Of a DNA stretch of 64,000 bases, positions 11,287-22,409 are shown piece by piece. Position 1 is the first letter of the stretch; every line of letters starts with the position of its first letter. Position numbers and translations under genes: made by a program. Below the pieces are notes generated by a model. That model searched no databases and was not told the DNA's origin. It worked only from the letters and a program-made list of their open reading frames with translations. This DNA comes from Aquanectria penicillioides (Eukaryota > Ascomycota > Sordariomycetes > Hypocreales > Nectriaceae), in contig PYIU01000003.1 of NCBI GenBank assembly GCA_003415625.1, forward strand, positions 7,546,053 to 7,610,052. The letters are read 5' to 3'.

Positions 11287-12782
11287 GTTTGCTGGAACCG
11301 CATTCAGAACCTCCGCATTGATTCATGTGATCAGATCTGCAGGGGAGAATGACGTCGATCTGACCAAGGTCTGTGGATACTATACTAATTTCCTATGCAT
11401 ATGGTACATGTGTATGTAAGTGCGGCTGGGAAAGTGGAAATGTGGAAGCCACTGAGCGAATTAGCTTGTCCAAAATAGGTGTTGCACCTTAAGAGGTCTC
11501 ATCCGTCTTCTCGCCCTGGTGTGTCTTGATCAGTGACATGTAGGCCCACATAGGGCTTTACAGTACTATCGAGTATTAAGACTGAATTTCGATTCACAAG
11601 TTGATTCACAAGCCAACGATGATGTGACAGTGGCAGGATTCTCGTGCTTAATCGCACCAATTGATAAGCTCTAAGATTTGAACTAGCGTTTTGTCGGTTT
11701 GTCACAGCAAGTACTCAACCCTGTGATCGCACATCGTTGTCTTCTCAATAGACTGCTTGTTCAGATCCCCACCAGGCTTGTGCTTCACAGGAGACCAATC
11801 TTCTGTGACCCAACACCAAACCATTCTTCGACAGGCACAATAAATAGATCCTATAACCATGTCTAGTTTAAAACGCCCAGGGCTGTGCTCGCCACAAGTC
11901 GATGATACGAATCCGATGCAAACGGTCTCCGCCCTCTGGACACAGTACCGGTAGATGTTTGCATCCAGTGGGTTAGACCGTTGAAAAAAAAAAAGCGACC
12001 TCTGTGTACCTGCTGGCATTACCGTACACATTGACGCTATATTGGACAGGCCTCCCTTGACATATGCAAGTGCTTATTTCCAGCAAGGATGTGAACAGCC
12101 CGGGCCAAGCTCAACCCCCTGGCCTTGTTATTGACCGATATCTCATGCAAATGGCACTCTTAGATGTTTCAATCATCCACCTTGGCGACCCATCCGTTTC
12201 CTAAGTCGTCGATATTGGAGCCCGCATTAGACCCGCTATGCACAGACACATATCTCTCTAGAACGTTCCCCTACATGTCAGACAGTTGAGGCTGAGGCAA
12301 AACGTGGATTTGTTCCTATTCCCAACCGTTTCACTCCAGAAATACTCAGCTTCAGGTCGTGCCTGTAACATCAATCGCCGGCAGCCGATGCCCCCAACCC
12401 GCCACAAAATGCCTAGCGGGATCTAATACATGAGTTACAACATGTGGTAGGGCCACAAAGCATCCTGGTCTTCGGGTAGTCGTGCTATATCTTCTCCGAG
12501 AAGGAATGGCTGGTGGGGATGATGATCCAAAATGAGGCATTGAGGACCCAGCTCCTGAATCCTTCACGCCTACCAGGTCGACTTGCTAATTTCGATGCGC
12601 TAGGCATTTTGTGACAACCTGGAAATGGGTCTTAGGCGCCAGCCAGATAACACAGCGTTATTGTGGCCGAGTTGAGCAGCGGCCTCTCCACAGTTAGACC
12701 GTCTTGATGTACAATTTTACTCGCGTAATGCAACTGATTTTCTGAACGAGATTCGCCATGGGCATTTTGAGTAGTACGAATT
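11287..12782. other. 1.5-kb intergenic region, no gene seen
   Basis: Both strands were examined. The longest open frames (e.g. 11702-12031 and 12632-12955, minus strand) show no domain, no codon pattern like the neighbours and no splicing that joins them. Probably the 3' region of P450-2 plus the promoter of P450-3, or the scar of a lost gene. Confidence 0.5.
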
Positions 12783-14618
12783 ATGATCGCGATATTTGCA
12801 GCATCTAGAATGCCATTTTGCAAAATGAAGTTGCCAGTCCTGCCAGACATTGTCAATTTTGACATGGAGATCACGGTCAATCTGAGCGGATTTGTGTTTG
12901 AAGTCTCTTTAGCTGGTATTCTGCTACTGCTATCAACATATTGTTTTACTACCATTCGCTTCTCTTTGCAAAGGTTCCGTAACCGTCGTTACCGAGGAAA
13001 AGAGCCGCCCACGCTTTCATATGTGCTGCCTATAGTTGGCTCGGCACTCAGCCTAATCAGAAATCCTCACGGATTCTTCGATTCTATTGTGTCAGTGTCG
13101 CCTTCGCACTAGACGCGCCTCTAGCTAACATGCTACAGACGGAAGGTCGCTGACGGGGAGCCCCTTCGCATACGCCTAGGCAACGTCCATGCCTATCTCA
13201 TCCACGGCACCCGGAACGTACAGCACGTTTTTCGGTGTTCAAAAGAACTCACCTTTGAAGAATTTGCCCTCAGAGTCGCTCAGAAGGTCAAACGCCTGCC
13301 CGCACAAGACGCCGAACTGGTAGCCAAGGATGTATCTGGCTCCTCAAGACAACCCCTTACCGACACTCGTGAAGAGGATCGTATATGGAGGAAGTTCCAC
13401 GAGATCTACGAATCACACCTGATCGGGTCGAATGCAGTGTCAAATCTCACTGAGCTCTTCATTTGTACCATGATTGACCAACTGAACACAGCCGTCAGCG
13501 AGGGTCCGGTTGAGTGTGGTGTCGACGAATTCATGAAGCATCACATGTTCCGAGCATCCACCATTGCGCTTGCAGGCCGGGGGGTGTTTGATGTAGACCC
13601 CAAGTTTGCTGAGGCATTTTGGGAATATGATGAAGATTTTATGTCCTTGCTATATGGCCTACCTAAGGTTCTCTGCCGTAGGGGCTGGAATGCGAGGGAC
13701 AAATGCTTGGAGACTGTCAGGTCTTATCTTGAGAGAGCCTGGCAGCAACTAGATTGGAATACCTGTCAAGAGGCAGACCCTGACTGGGAACCCAACTTTG
13801 GGTCCAAGTTGGTTCGTGAACGAGAGGACGCCATGGAGAAATTCGGTATTGGCTTGGATGGGCGTGCTTCATTCCAGATGGGTCTTATATGGTCGTAAGT
13901 TTCCTACCATCCCTAATTATCTTTAGCAACCATGCTCACTACTTACTGCAGCATCAATTCCAATGCAATTCCGATGACGTCGTGGATTATTATTGAGGTT
14001 CTACGCAGGCCAGAACTTTTCCCAAGAATAAAAGAAGAGGTAAGCGCGATTGTCGACATGGATCGTGTCAAACAAAGAGAGCCGGCATGTGAGGATGACC
14101 TTCAATCGTTGATCAACATTACCGGGCTCAAGAAGTTGCCACTCCTAAACTCCATTTATTTGGAATGCCTTCGCCTCCGTTCCTCAGTCTTCGTCGTCCG
14201 CAAGCTACGGACTTCAATCGAGCTTGATGGATATGCGCTGAAGGAGGGAAACCTTGTTCTGGCGCCATCGTACCTCGCCCACAACGACCCTAGCGTTTGG
14301 TCATCGCCTGCTCACCCCCCAGAAGAGTTCTGGCCGGAGCGTTTCATAAAGGAGTCAAATGGAACCGCTCAGAGTAGAATTTCAGCGGGGAATTTTTTTC
14401 CTTATGGTGGCGGCACTGCAATGTGTCCTGGTAGGAACTACGCAAAGCAGGAGATTCTGTCAGCAGTGGTTCTATTCTTCGCACATTTTGATGTGGAGCC
14501 ATTACATTTCATGGATAAAGACGGCAAACCGTCCAAACGAGGGCCAGAGGTCGGCAAGGAAGCTAGGGGTGTTGCTCGGGTCGACAGGGATTTATTGGTC
14601 AGGCTACAGCGCGTTTAA
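12783..14618 (+). CDS. cytochrome P450, CYP7/CYP8-like class (P450-3)
   Basis: Three exons: 12783-13090, 13139-13894 and 13952-14618; introns of 48 and 57 nt (GTCAGT...ACAG, GTAAGT...GCAG), phases consistent; up to 576 residues. In-frame starts at 12783, 12825 (context CAAAATG) and 12864 are possible; the later ones give a more usual length. An N-terminal anchor (FVFEVSLAGILLLLS) is followed by a basic stop-transfer stretch. The I-helix region is NSNAIPMTSW, with the N in place of the usual acid/T pair found in this class. The ExxR is YLECLRLRS, and the haem loop FFPYGGGTAMCPGRNYA has the same triple-glycine pattern as P450-1, marking the two as distant paralogues. It ends 117 bp from the convergent acyltransferase 2. 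Intact. A sterol- or terpenoid-like substrate is a class-based guess. Confidence 0.87.
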
Positions 14619-14734
14619 TGATTAGATGAAATGCAAAGCTTCATAGTAAACATATTTAGCTTTAAATCTTTCTCGTGACCTGCAAAGTAGAGTTCCACGA
14701 TCTAAAGTAAAAAAAAAAAAACCTGTTTCCTATC

Positions 14735-15993
14735 TCATCGTCTAAGGATTAGAAGTTGTCTAATAACGGAGAACGAAACCAGCTGGTCTCTAGGTTGCAC
14801 GACTCTCGCAGCTGGGTATGCCCAAGACGGAGTCAGCCAGTACATGTAAAAACACACCCAAATATAACCAAAGTATCTTGCCCATTTTTGGTACCCTCTT
14901 CCCACTACCTGCTGATGGATATGTTGGACGCCATCTTCGCAAATTATTAGCAACGCCGTGGTGACAAAAAAATTGATCACATTTGACTGTTGCGCTGTAA
15001 TCCCAAGTGATAGATCAGCAGGAAAGTGTAGAGCTCCGGATAAGTAGAAGCACATCAGGAGCTTAGAGTATCGCGCCAGCAATGTTCCCCTTTTCATGTG
15101 AAGTATCTTGTGGATGAACAACTCTGATACTGACACAAGGGGACGTCTAAGTGTCTGATGCCATGCATTACCCCAGAATCTTCTAATGCTGTAGGCGTCT
15201 GAAACTTTGCCCCAAATTGGAGGCACCATTTCCACCGGGTGGAGATTCAAGCCAATATACAACAGAGCAATAGTGCTGTTGATCATCTGGATGATGCAGA
15301 AGGTGTTGAGCCAAAAGCCAAATGTTGCGAAGAAACGGAACATGGCCTCCTCTGAACTAATGTCCGCTAATCTACTGAACAATCTCTCATTTCTTGGGGA
15401 CATCATGTTCTCGAGATCAGGGGGCGGCTGGTTTGCAAAAACATCCAGAACAAGATAGCTTAGAGTGGCATTTTTGAGATATCTTATGAGCGCCTGATTC
15501 CGGGAGGGCACAAGAGATCGGTCATGCCAAGACCAAGGGGGATTTGGGCAATCTCCTCACTCGTCCCAATCCCTCGCATGTTCCACAAGCTTCCAAGACC
15601 GAAAATGAAGCGTGCTGCAATATCTGAATTCTGCCCTTTCTGAGAATGAATGCTTGATGCTTTCTTAGCTTCTTTTAAGCCCTCTGTTGGGATCTGACCA
15701 GTAATTCGGCAATCTTCAATTTTTCCAGCGGTTTGTTGACTAAAGGATAGCCTCGTAAGGCACAGGTCACTGAAGGTCTTCAAGCATTGAATCCACATGC
15801 CAGTAGAAAGCAGCGCCACGTGAAGCCTACTATCCAAGCTCCCTTGAATTTCTTGGTTGAAAAGCCACGTGAGTCCCGGGACGACGGCTGTGATTGCGGG
15901 CCTCAGGGGATTCGATTGGGTCGTGAAGCCAACAACAAGAGCTGTCAGGCCTTGGGATACAATCGTAAGGCCAAGCGCAACTAGAGCCGGCAT
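14735..15993 (-). CDS. membrane-bound O-acyltransferase, wax-synthase type (AT-2), frameshifted
   Basis: Reads leftward from ATG 15993, no intron needed. It is paralogous to AT-1: NMRGIGTSEEI matches GLGTPWEIRNI, and VPPIWGKVSDAY...FWGNAWHQTL is the family signature with the probable catalytic histidine. There are several membrane spans. The first frame (15993 to 15484) runs off after EEIAQIP into a non-homologous tail, while homology (PWSWHD...VPSRNQ, the usual PP-x-VPSR region) resumes one frame over and continues to the stop at 14735. The break is at a run of five Gs on the plus strand (15537-15541); six would give one 419-residue protein. No splice pair explains it. Neighbours: convergent with P450-3, same strand as the sulfotransferase-like gene. 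Likely acetylates a cluster product if functional. Confidence 0.72.
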
Positions 15994-16561
15994 GATAGGC
16001 TCTAAGCTGTTGATATTTCGATAGTAAGGGTGCAGATTGAGTGGATGTGACGCATCCCAGGTAGAAGCTGTCCTTGGCGGCTAATAACGTCGTGTCAGCG
16101 TCAGCTAGCTTACTATGTAGTGGTATCCCCTGACACTTGTCGAGTCATTCAGCCTCAAAGCGATCGCCCACACGCACCTGGGTAGATTTTAACCACTCAG
16201 GAATGCATGGATGTCGTGGCGTCCCCACCACAGCGCGCTCTCCACTCAGCTGACGGATCCGGAGCAATGGATTCGAGATAGCTGCCGTAATCCCACTTGA
16301 TGAATCGTCGAATGCTTTAAAATAACAAAAGTGGTGCCCTGACGCGGATCTATCTCAAAGGAAGATCCTTGAAAATAAATCTCACTAAGGCTATCCTAGG
16401 GTGACACGGATCAACACTGCGACTCCGCCACACATGGGATACACGGTAAGTTTGTAGAATCCATCCGGAGGATTCAGTGCATGAATAAGAAAGTGCAAAT
16501 CTGGCAAGTAATGCCAGTCATCGGACTTCAAGATGGGAATAACTTTAGATCCATGAGAGGC
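15994..16561. other. intergenic, promoter of AT-2, no gene seen
   Basis: The region lies upstream of AT-2 and downstream of the sulfotransferase-like gene, both on the minus strand. No domain-bearing frame is seen. Confidence 0.5.
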
Positions 16562-17457
16562 TTAGTAGCGCCTTGACGGGACCTGACTCCGTACAAAACA
16601 GCCAATGAAATAGGCGGCCACTAGCAAGCATATCCAAACCAAAGTCCCCAGTCCCATGGCCAACCGTTTCACATTCCTTAGAAACACCGCCTCATTTACA
16701 CGTGGAAACGACACGCCCGCTGGTGCTAGCCTGTCAAGAAACAGACTCAATGGCTCCCATCCCATGCCTGGCTGATACTCGAGCAATTGCCCGGCCGGCA
16801 CGATGTCTCGGACCCACTGGTTGTGTTTGAGGTACAGATCCACCGAAGGGACCACTTCCAGGGCAAATTTTTGGGAGTAATATCTCGACCAGGCCACAAT
16901 AAGATCGCTGGAGTGGATCACGCCTGGGATCCAGTAGCCGAGAATGCGGTAAATGCGTGACCGGAGATCAATGCCCAGACCGTGGTACGAGGCAAGCCAG
17001 ACTTCGGGATTCTTGCGCACCGAAAGGATTACCTGCAGTAGGAAGAGATCAACGTTGGTCAAAACGCGTAGTTTCGGATGGGTCTCACCTTCGCATCCGG
17101 GTAGATGGTGAGCATGTCGTCAACAAGAGCACTAGCAGGCGGCTCGAAGACGGCCTCAAACCCATCATAGAGCTTTTTCAGTGCCTTGAGCCTCTCCATA
17201 CGGTCTTGAATCGCCAACACCCGCGCGCTTTCCTTGACGCGACCGATGGGAGCCGGGGGGTCCCCGAGATGGAAACATGGGCCGACTCCTAGTAACTCCA
17301 GTCCTTTTTTCAAACTGGTGGTTGAAGTTCGCGGAAGTCCTGCCTAACGTAAAGAAACTCATCAGCACTCAACCAAAAAAAAAAAAAAAAATTAGCAGCG
17401 GTGCTTGCAACGTACGACAATAATCTTCACGCCAGTTGGCTTGACTTGGGCAGCCAT
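16562..17457 (-). CDS. P-loop sulfotransferase-like protein with C-terminal membrane helix
   Basis: Three exons read leftward: 17457-17416, 17343-17089 and 17032-16562, all phase 0; introns 72 and 56 nt, the first holding a long A run. 255 residues. The motif GLPRTSTTSLKKGLELLG near residues 16-33 is the 5'-phosphosulfate-binding P-loop of the fungal Sulfotransfer_4 family (PF17784). VILSVRKNPEVW with a following serine (about residues 100-115) matches the 3'-phosphate-binding strand of PAPS enzymes. A single C-terminal membrane helix (LGTLVWICLLVAAYFIG) with a basic tail would anchor it facing the cytosol, beside the P450s and acyltransferases. Members of this family are often annotated as sulfotransferase or as NAD-dependent epimerase by transfer; few have proven chemistry. 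Divergent from P450-4 across 406 bp, so probably co-expressed. Intact. Confidence 0.82.
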
Positions 17458-17863
17458 GGTTTAACTTGAATGCAGATATCAATACTGCCTGATGTGGGCT
17501 AAAATAATATTCCTTGCTCGGAATCAGGCATCCCAGGGATTATCTATATTGCCATCTTGGGACCACTTTGCAGGGATTTTCAAATTACGCGAAGAGCGAG
17601 ATGGCAGGCACAGACAGTCCCATCCGCTCGCATAGCCTTGAACTGACACAGCTCCTGGCAGTGTCATGCGGCTGTGCGTTGGAACTACCGTAGCTAGCAG
17701 CGTTTTGGCTAGGGTTGATGTTCTAATCGCTAGTCATGCATGGAACTCCTGACATGGGACAAAATGTTGTCATTGCACTCCACCTGCCGTCGAGGGTTGA
17801 ATTCAAAGACATCTTCGCGCTTTCCCTGCGTTCAATCCTTGCCTCCAACTATCGCGTGCAATA
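17458..17863. promoter_or_regulatory. divergent promoter region, sulfotransferase-like / P450-4
   Basis: A 406-bp bidirectional promoter. It contains TGCGGC near 17667, a hexamer also seen upstream of the regulator, P450-1/AT-1, P450-2 and (reversed) the RTA1 gene. Confidence 0.4.
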
Positions 17864-19509
17864 ATGGCAATCTACTTTGTGTTTACCCTCCTGTTCGCAG
17901 CGCTGTGTCTTGCCAAACATAGGGGCTCTCCTCATCTCCCATCTACCCTTCCCCGTGTAAAACGACCAGAATCCTATCTCCCATTCGGAGTGCAATGGTC
18001 ATACCTCACAGATTGCCGCCGGCTTTTCATAGAAGCCTACCAAACAGTATGTCAGCACGCTGGCATTAACCATCTTAACTAACGCCAGTAGTAGTTCTCT
18101 AAACATGGCAAGACTTGCATTTTGCCAAGCATGGGCTTCAAGGATGAAGTTCATGTAGCATATCACCACACACAATGGGCAGCTTCCCAGCCTGATACCG
18201 TACTCAGTCCCATTGAGGGGTCCGGGAGATTGACAAAGGGGACTGGAACTCAGGCCACGCCAGTTACATCCAGGACCCCTGGCAAAGCATTGTTATCAAG
18301 AAGGAAATGGGCCGCTTCCTTGAAGTTCTTGCTAAGTCAGTGGATGATGAGCTGCATTATGCTATACCCGAGTGCATACGCCCTGGTGCCGACGGCAAGG
18401 TTGATGTCTATGAGTCCATGAAATGGATCGTGGCTCAAGTTTCTAGTCGCTTCACTGTTGGTCTTCCACTTTGTTCGTTTTATCCACCCTAATATCCAGT
18501 CACCGACTAATAGTAAAAAGGCAGGGACAAGGGATACTTGAATGAATCACTAGCATTCGCAGACCTATTTATCCTCAACTCCGGTCTTCTGATATACACT
18601 CCATCACTTCTCAAACCTATAGTTGGATTTTTGGTAACTTTGCCGACAAGGTATAGACGATGGAAGATTCAAAAGTACATTGAACCTCTGTATGCAGCAA
18701 GAGCCCCACGGCTTTTAAATCCAGAATTAAATTCGAAGGCCCAGGAGCCAATCGATAACCTACAAATGATGATGAGATATGCACTCAACAAGTATGGGAA
18801 TCAAGTTTCGGTATCCCAGATCTCAGATAGACTCTGTTTGGCAAACTTGGCATCATTTCATCAGACTGCAGTCGCCATGAGCAATGTGTTAATCAACATT
18901 GCTGCCTCGGATGCCGAGTTCAACACCATTGATGTCATACGCAAGGAGATGACCGATGTGTTGCGCGAAACCGAAGGCGTCTTTGACAAGGCATCGGTAT
19001 CGAAGATGGTTCACACGGATAGCATCTTGAAAGAGTCGATGCGAACCCACGCGTTCGGCAACAGAGCGATGATCCGCAAGGTAGTTGCACAACACGGTCT
19101 AGAGACCCCGGACGGCCATGTTCTGCCCCATGGCTCAACACTCTCTATCCTCGCGTACCCCGTCCATCACGATCCTGAGCTCTATGAGCATCCAGAAAAA
19201 TTCGATCCTTTCAGATTTTCACGTATGAGAGGAAAGCGTTCCTCTGGCACCAAAGATTCTCACGCGACCTTGTCATTTGTGTCAACTTCATCGACCTACT
19301 TACCATTCGGACATGGCAAGCACGCTTGTCCAGGGCGGTTTTTGGTTGACTTTGAGCTGAAAATGATTCTTTTCCACATTCTCAATAGCTTTGACATCGA
19401 GCTTCTTCCCGAACACAATGGAGTGAGGCCAGAATGTTCGTGGGTGACGGAGGCAGTCATGCCACCTGTAGGCGTCAAACTCAAGTTCACCAAGAAAGAT
19501 GCAACCTAG
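17864..19509 (+). CDS. cytochrome P450, CYP68/ent-kaurene-oxidase-like (P450-4), frameshifted
   Basis: Exons 17864-18046, 18095-18476 and 18525-19509 (introns 48 and 48 nt). The first intron must end at the third of three close AG sites (TAGTAG) to avoid two stop codons. The second starts with a weak GTTTTA, but phase and homology (GLPLC, then GYLNESLAFADLF) support it. An N-terminal anchor is followed by KHGKTCILPSMGF, typical of the CYP68/CYP503 class. ExxR is ESMR and the haem loop is YLPFGHGKHACPGRF. Inside exon 2 the frame shifts near the G4 run at 18206-18209: the upstream frame ends with LSPIEG and the family-like sequence (IDKGDW...HASYIQDPW) continues one base over. One more G gives a normal 516-residue protein. 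Known relatives oxidise diterpenes, trichothecenes and indole alkaloids; the substrate here is unknown. Confidence 0.75.
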
Positions 19510-19824
19510 TAGCTAGTTTGATTTGATGAATTCTGTTGAAAATGAAGTTAATAAACATGATCTTGATCTGTATACTCTCCATATCTGAATTTGGCCCAAT
19601 TGAACTTTTCGAAAATGCAACATTTGTCGTATGGGAGCTTCTACGGCATGCAAGGAAACACAACGCATAAATTCAGTTCATCATGACAGCTCCATTCTAG
19701 CGGATTTGGCGTGTGTCGTGTCAGCGGTGGCAGTGCATGAGACAAGGCCCTGCTCAAGGGTGGATCCAGAAACACATTAAAAAAACACATCCCAGCTCAA
19801 TCCAAGTTCTACGCTTTCACATTC
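19510..19824. other. short intergenic, promoter of P450-5
   Basis: 315 bp between two same-strand P450 genes. No domain is seen; the open frame running through it belongs to the disrupted start of P450-5. Confidence 0.4.
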
Positions 19825-21647
19825 ATGGCTTTCCATCTGTATGTGCCCACTCAAACATGGCAAGAATTGCTGTTTTCATGTCTAGCTATCGGCCTTGGGC
19901 CGTTAGTGCACTTGTCATCGCAGTCCACCGCCAGGCGCTTGTGAACAAGAATTATTCCCTTCACGATGCATCGCTTCAGCTAGCAAAGCACTTGCTCGCA
20001 TTCTTAGCCGTTTGGTCTTCTTACACCGTTTTCCTCTATCCCAGATTTTTTAGCCCATTGAGACATCTACCACAGCCAGAAGTAGGTGATTTAGGGGTTT
20101 TACGAGGGAAGTCGCAAAGTGCTTACAAGTGTTTTCAAGGGCGCAAATTTCCTCAATGGACATTGGGCGGCGTCGATTCGTGAGCCTGCCGGTTTGCCAT
20201 TTCGACGTTGGTCAAGGACGATTGAGAACAATGGATTGATCAGGTACCTGTGAGTAACTTTCTTTCAACCGAACGTCAGTTGGTTTCCTGAGTTAATCAC
20301 GTGTCAAGTCATCTCTTCAACCAAGAAAGACTCGTTGTCACGAGTCCTGAGGGCCTGAGAGAGGTCTTGGGTCAGAATAGCTATGACTTTGTGAAGCCGC
20401 ATTTGCTTCGAGCCATGGTGGGAAAGATTTTGGGCCATGGTCTATTGCTCTCAGAGGGAGATGTACACAAGGTAGTGCTCTTCGCTGGCTGGGTGTTCAA
20501 TGAGCTGACAGTCGCATAGATGCAAAGGAAGAATCTCATGCCGGCCTTCAGCTTCCGGCACATTAAAGAGTTGTATCCTGTGTTCTGGACCAAGGCACGA
20601 GAGCTGGTCGCTGGCATCGAAGTTGAACTAAGCCAGGAACCGGGAGCTATGATTGACATTGCGGATTGGGCCAGCCGAGCATCCTTAGACATTATCGGAT
20701 CCGCGGGCATGGGGCACGAATTCAAGTCGCTCTCGGACCCGAGCATCGAAGACACCATGAAGATGTACGGATCAATGATCAAACAGAGTCGTGGCGCAAA
20801 ACTCCTAGCGGTTCTCCAACTAGTTCTTCCCTCGATCATTACGGATTATCTGCCTTTCCAAAGAAATATGGGCGTTCTGGCAGCGTCCAAAGCTGCACGA
20901 GCCACATCTCAACAACTAATCGATTCTAAAAAGATCCAAATAGCCAACAAGGAGAAGCTAGCTCCTGATATCATCTCTACGGCTCTCGAGTCTGGTCATT
21001 TTGCGGATGAGGCACTCGTGGACACAATGATGACCTTTCTGGCTGCCGGCCATGAGACCAGTGCTGCGGCACTCACGTGGACCATCTATCTACTAGCGAA
21101 GAACAGTGATGTTCAGGATCGGTTACGAGAAGAGATTCGACAAAGTGTTCAGTGTCTGGCTGATGAAATCCATGCCGAAAAGCTGGACGGACTCGCCTAC
21201 TTACACGCGGTCTGCCAAGAGTCGCTCAGGCTGTACGCCCCGATCCCGTTCACTGTCAGAGATGCCAGAAAAGACACACAAATTCTGGGCAATTTCGTTC
21301 CCCGAGGCACGATGGTCATCCTGTGTCCGTGGGCAATCAACAGAGCACATGAACTTTGGGGCCCTGATGCAGACGACTTCAACCCGGAAAGATGGATGCA
21401 GCCTAGCCAAGCGAACTCGGGCGGCTCAAAGAGCAATTACGCATTCTTGACCTTTTTGCATGGCCCTCGGAGCTGCATTGGGCAGAAGTTTTCGTTGGCC
21501 GAGTTGATGGCCCTCACTTGTGCATTGGTAGGCCGGTACAAGTTCAAACTACCTAATGATTACGAGGTACAGGATATCACAGATGGAATAGTCGCGAAGC
21601 CGAGCAACGGGCTCAAAGTGTCTGCTGAAGCACTTGAAGGGTGGTGA
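19825..21647 (+). CDS. cytochrome P450 (P450-5), two single-base frameshifts in exon 1
   Basis: Exons 19825-20249, 20309-20471 and 20520-21647; introns 59 and 48 nt, phases consistent; about 571 residues if both shifts are corrected. Exon 3 is clean: C-terminal half with I-helix FLAAGHETSAAALTW, ExxR in QESLRLYAP and haem loop FLHGPRSCIGQKF (CYP4/CYP52-like type). Exon 1 needs three frames: the ATG frame gives a hydrophobic start (CLAIGLGPLVHL) to about 19915, the next frame gives LLAFLAVWSSYTVFLYPRFF to about 20095, and the third gives VLTSVFKGANFLNGHWAAS to the intron. The first break lacks one base near 19912; the second has one base too many near the G4 run at 20095. They cancel in length. 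Start chosen because its frame carries the typical first membrane segment. Substrate unknown; membership in the cluster is inferred from spacing. Confidence 0.72.
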
Positions 21648-22409
21648 CATAGACAATGAAGCGTCCATAGTCAAAGGCATTATGCACGAAACTGAAATCA
21701 CAAAATAACTACACGACCGTGGGTTTTCCAGACTCCTTCCACCACTCAGTTCCATTCTCAGCCCCAAAATTGATATCGCAATATTTAGTCTGCCGTGTCC
21801 CGCCCTTGGATCAAGCCTGCACCGCCCACAGGGTTGCATGGCCACCATAAATAGCAGTTAAAGAGTCCGAAAGCCCTGCCCACGGAATTTGAGACAGATA
21901 GCGATTTATGTGGCACCTGATACAGTCCAATATGGGTCACTCCACATGATGGGTCAATGCCACCGTGGACATCTCCACGGATCCTTCGCGCACACAGATC
22001 CCCACTCCACAGATTTCGGCCTCACAACACTCCAATCGGTCAGACTACACAACTAGGCTATCCCTGTAAAATAAAACACTGAGGTCGCTTTAACCCAACC
22101 AACGAGTGCCAACTAAAGCCATGTCACTATCGGAGCGTTGTATTCCGAGGCTTGGCTTGAAACATTGTTGGTCATGACTCCAATCAGAATATAATATCCC
22201 CACAAGTCGGGGGCCATGTAGGTTAGTTCTCTGCCGCAGTACCGCTTTGTCTCTGAAGGAGATTTCACCCAATACTAATCTCAGGTGGTGGGTCTTTGAA
22301 GATTCTTTCACATAGAGGTGGGCTTCTCGCCTTTGATGCTGTTCTCGACACTCACCCAACTACCGGAAATCACGAGACTTCTTTTATATACTTCAATCTC
22401 TTGTTTACC
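21648..22409. other. intergenic, promoter and 5' leader of RTA1 gene
   Basis: No gene seen. GCCGCA (reverse TGCGGC) occurs at 22233-22238, about 175 bp before the start codon. Confidence 0.45.

Noticed and set aside
10725..11303. 192-codon minus-strand frame over P450-2 exon 2
   Set aside because: Antisense shadow; the plus strand carries the ExxR and haem loop.
12632..12955. Minus-strand frame overlapping the start of P450-3
   Set aside because: No domain, and it overlaps the membrane anchor of a well-supported gene.
17640..17700. CGG-N17-CCG pair in the sulfotransferase/P450-4 promoter
   Set aside because: Spacing is unusual, and there is only a single occurrence with no flanking symmetry.
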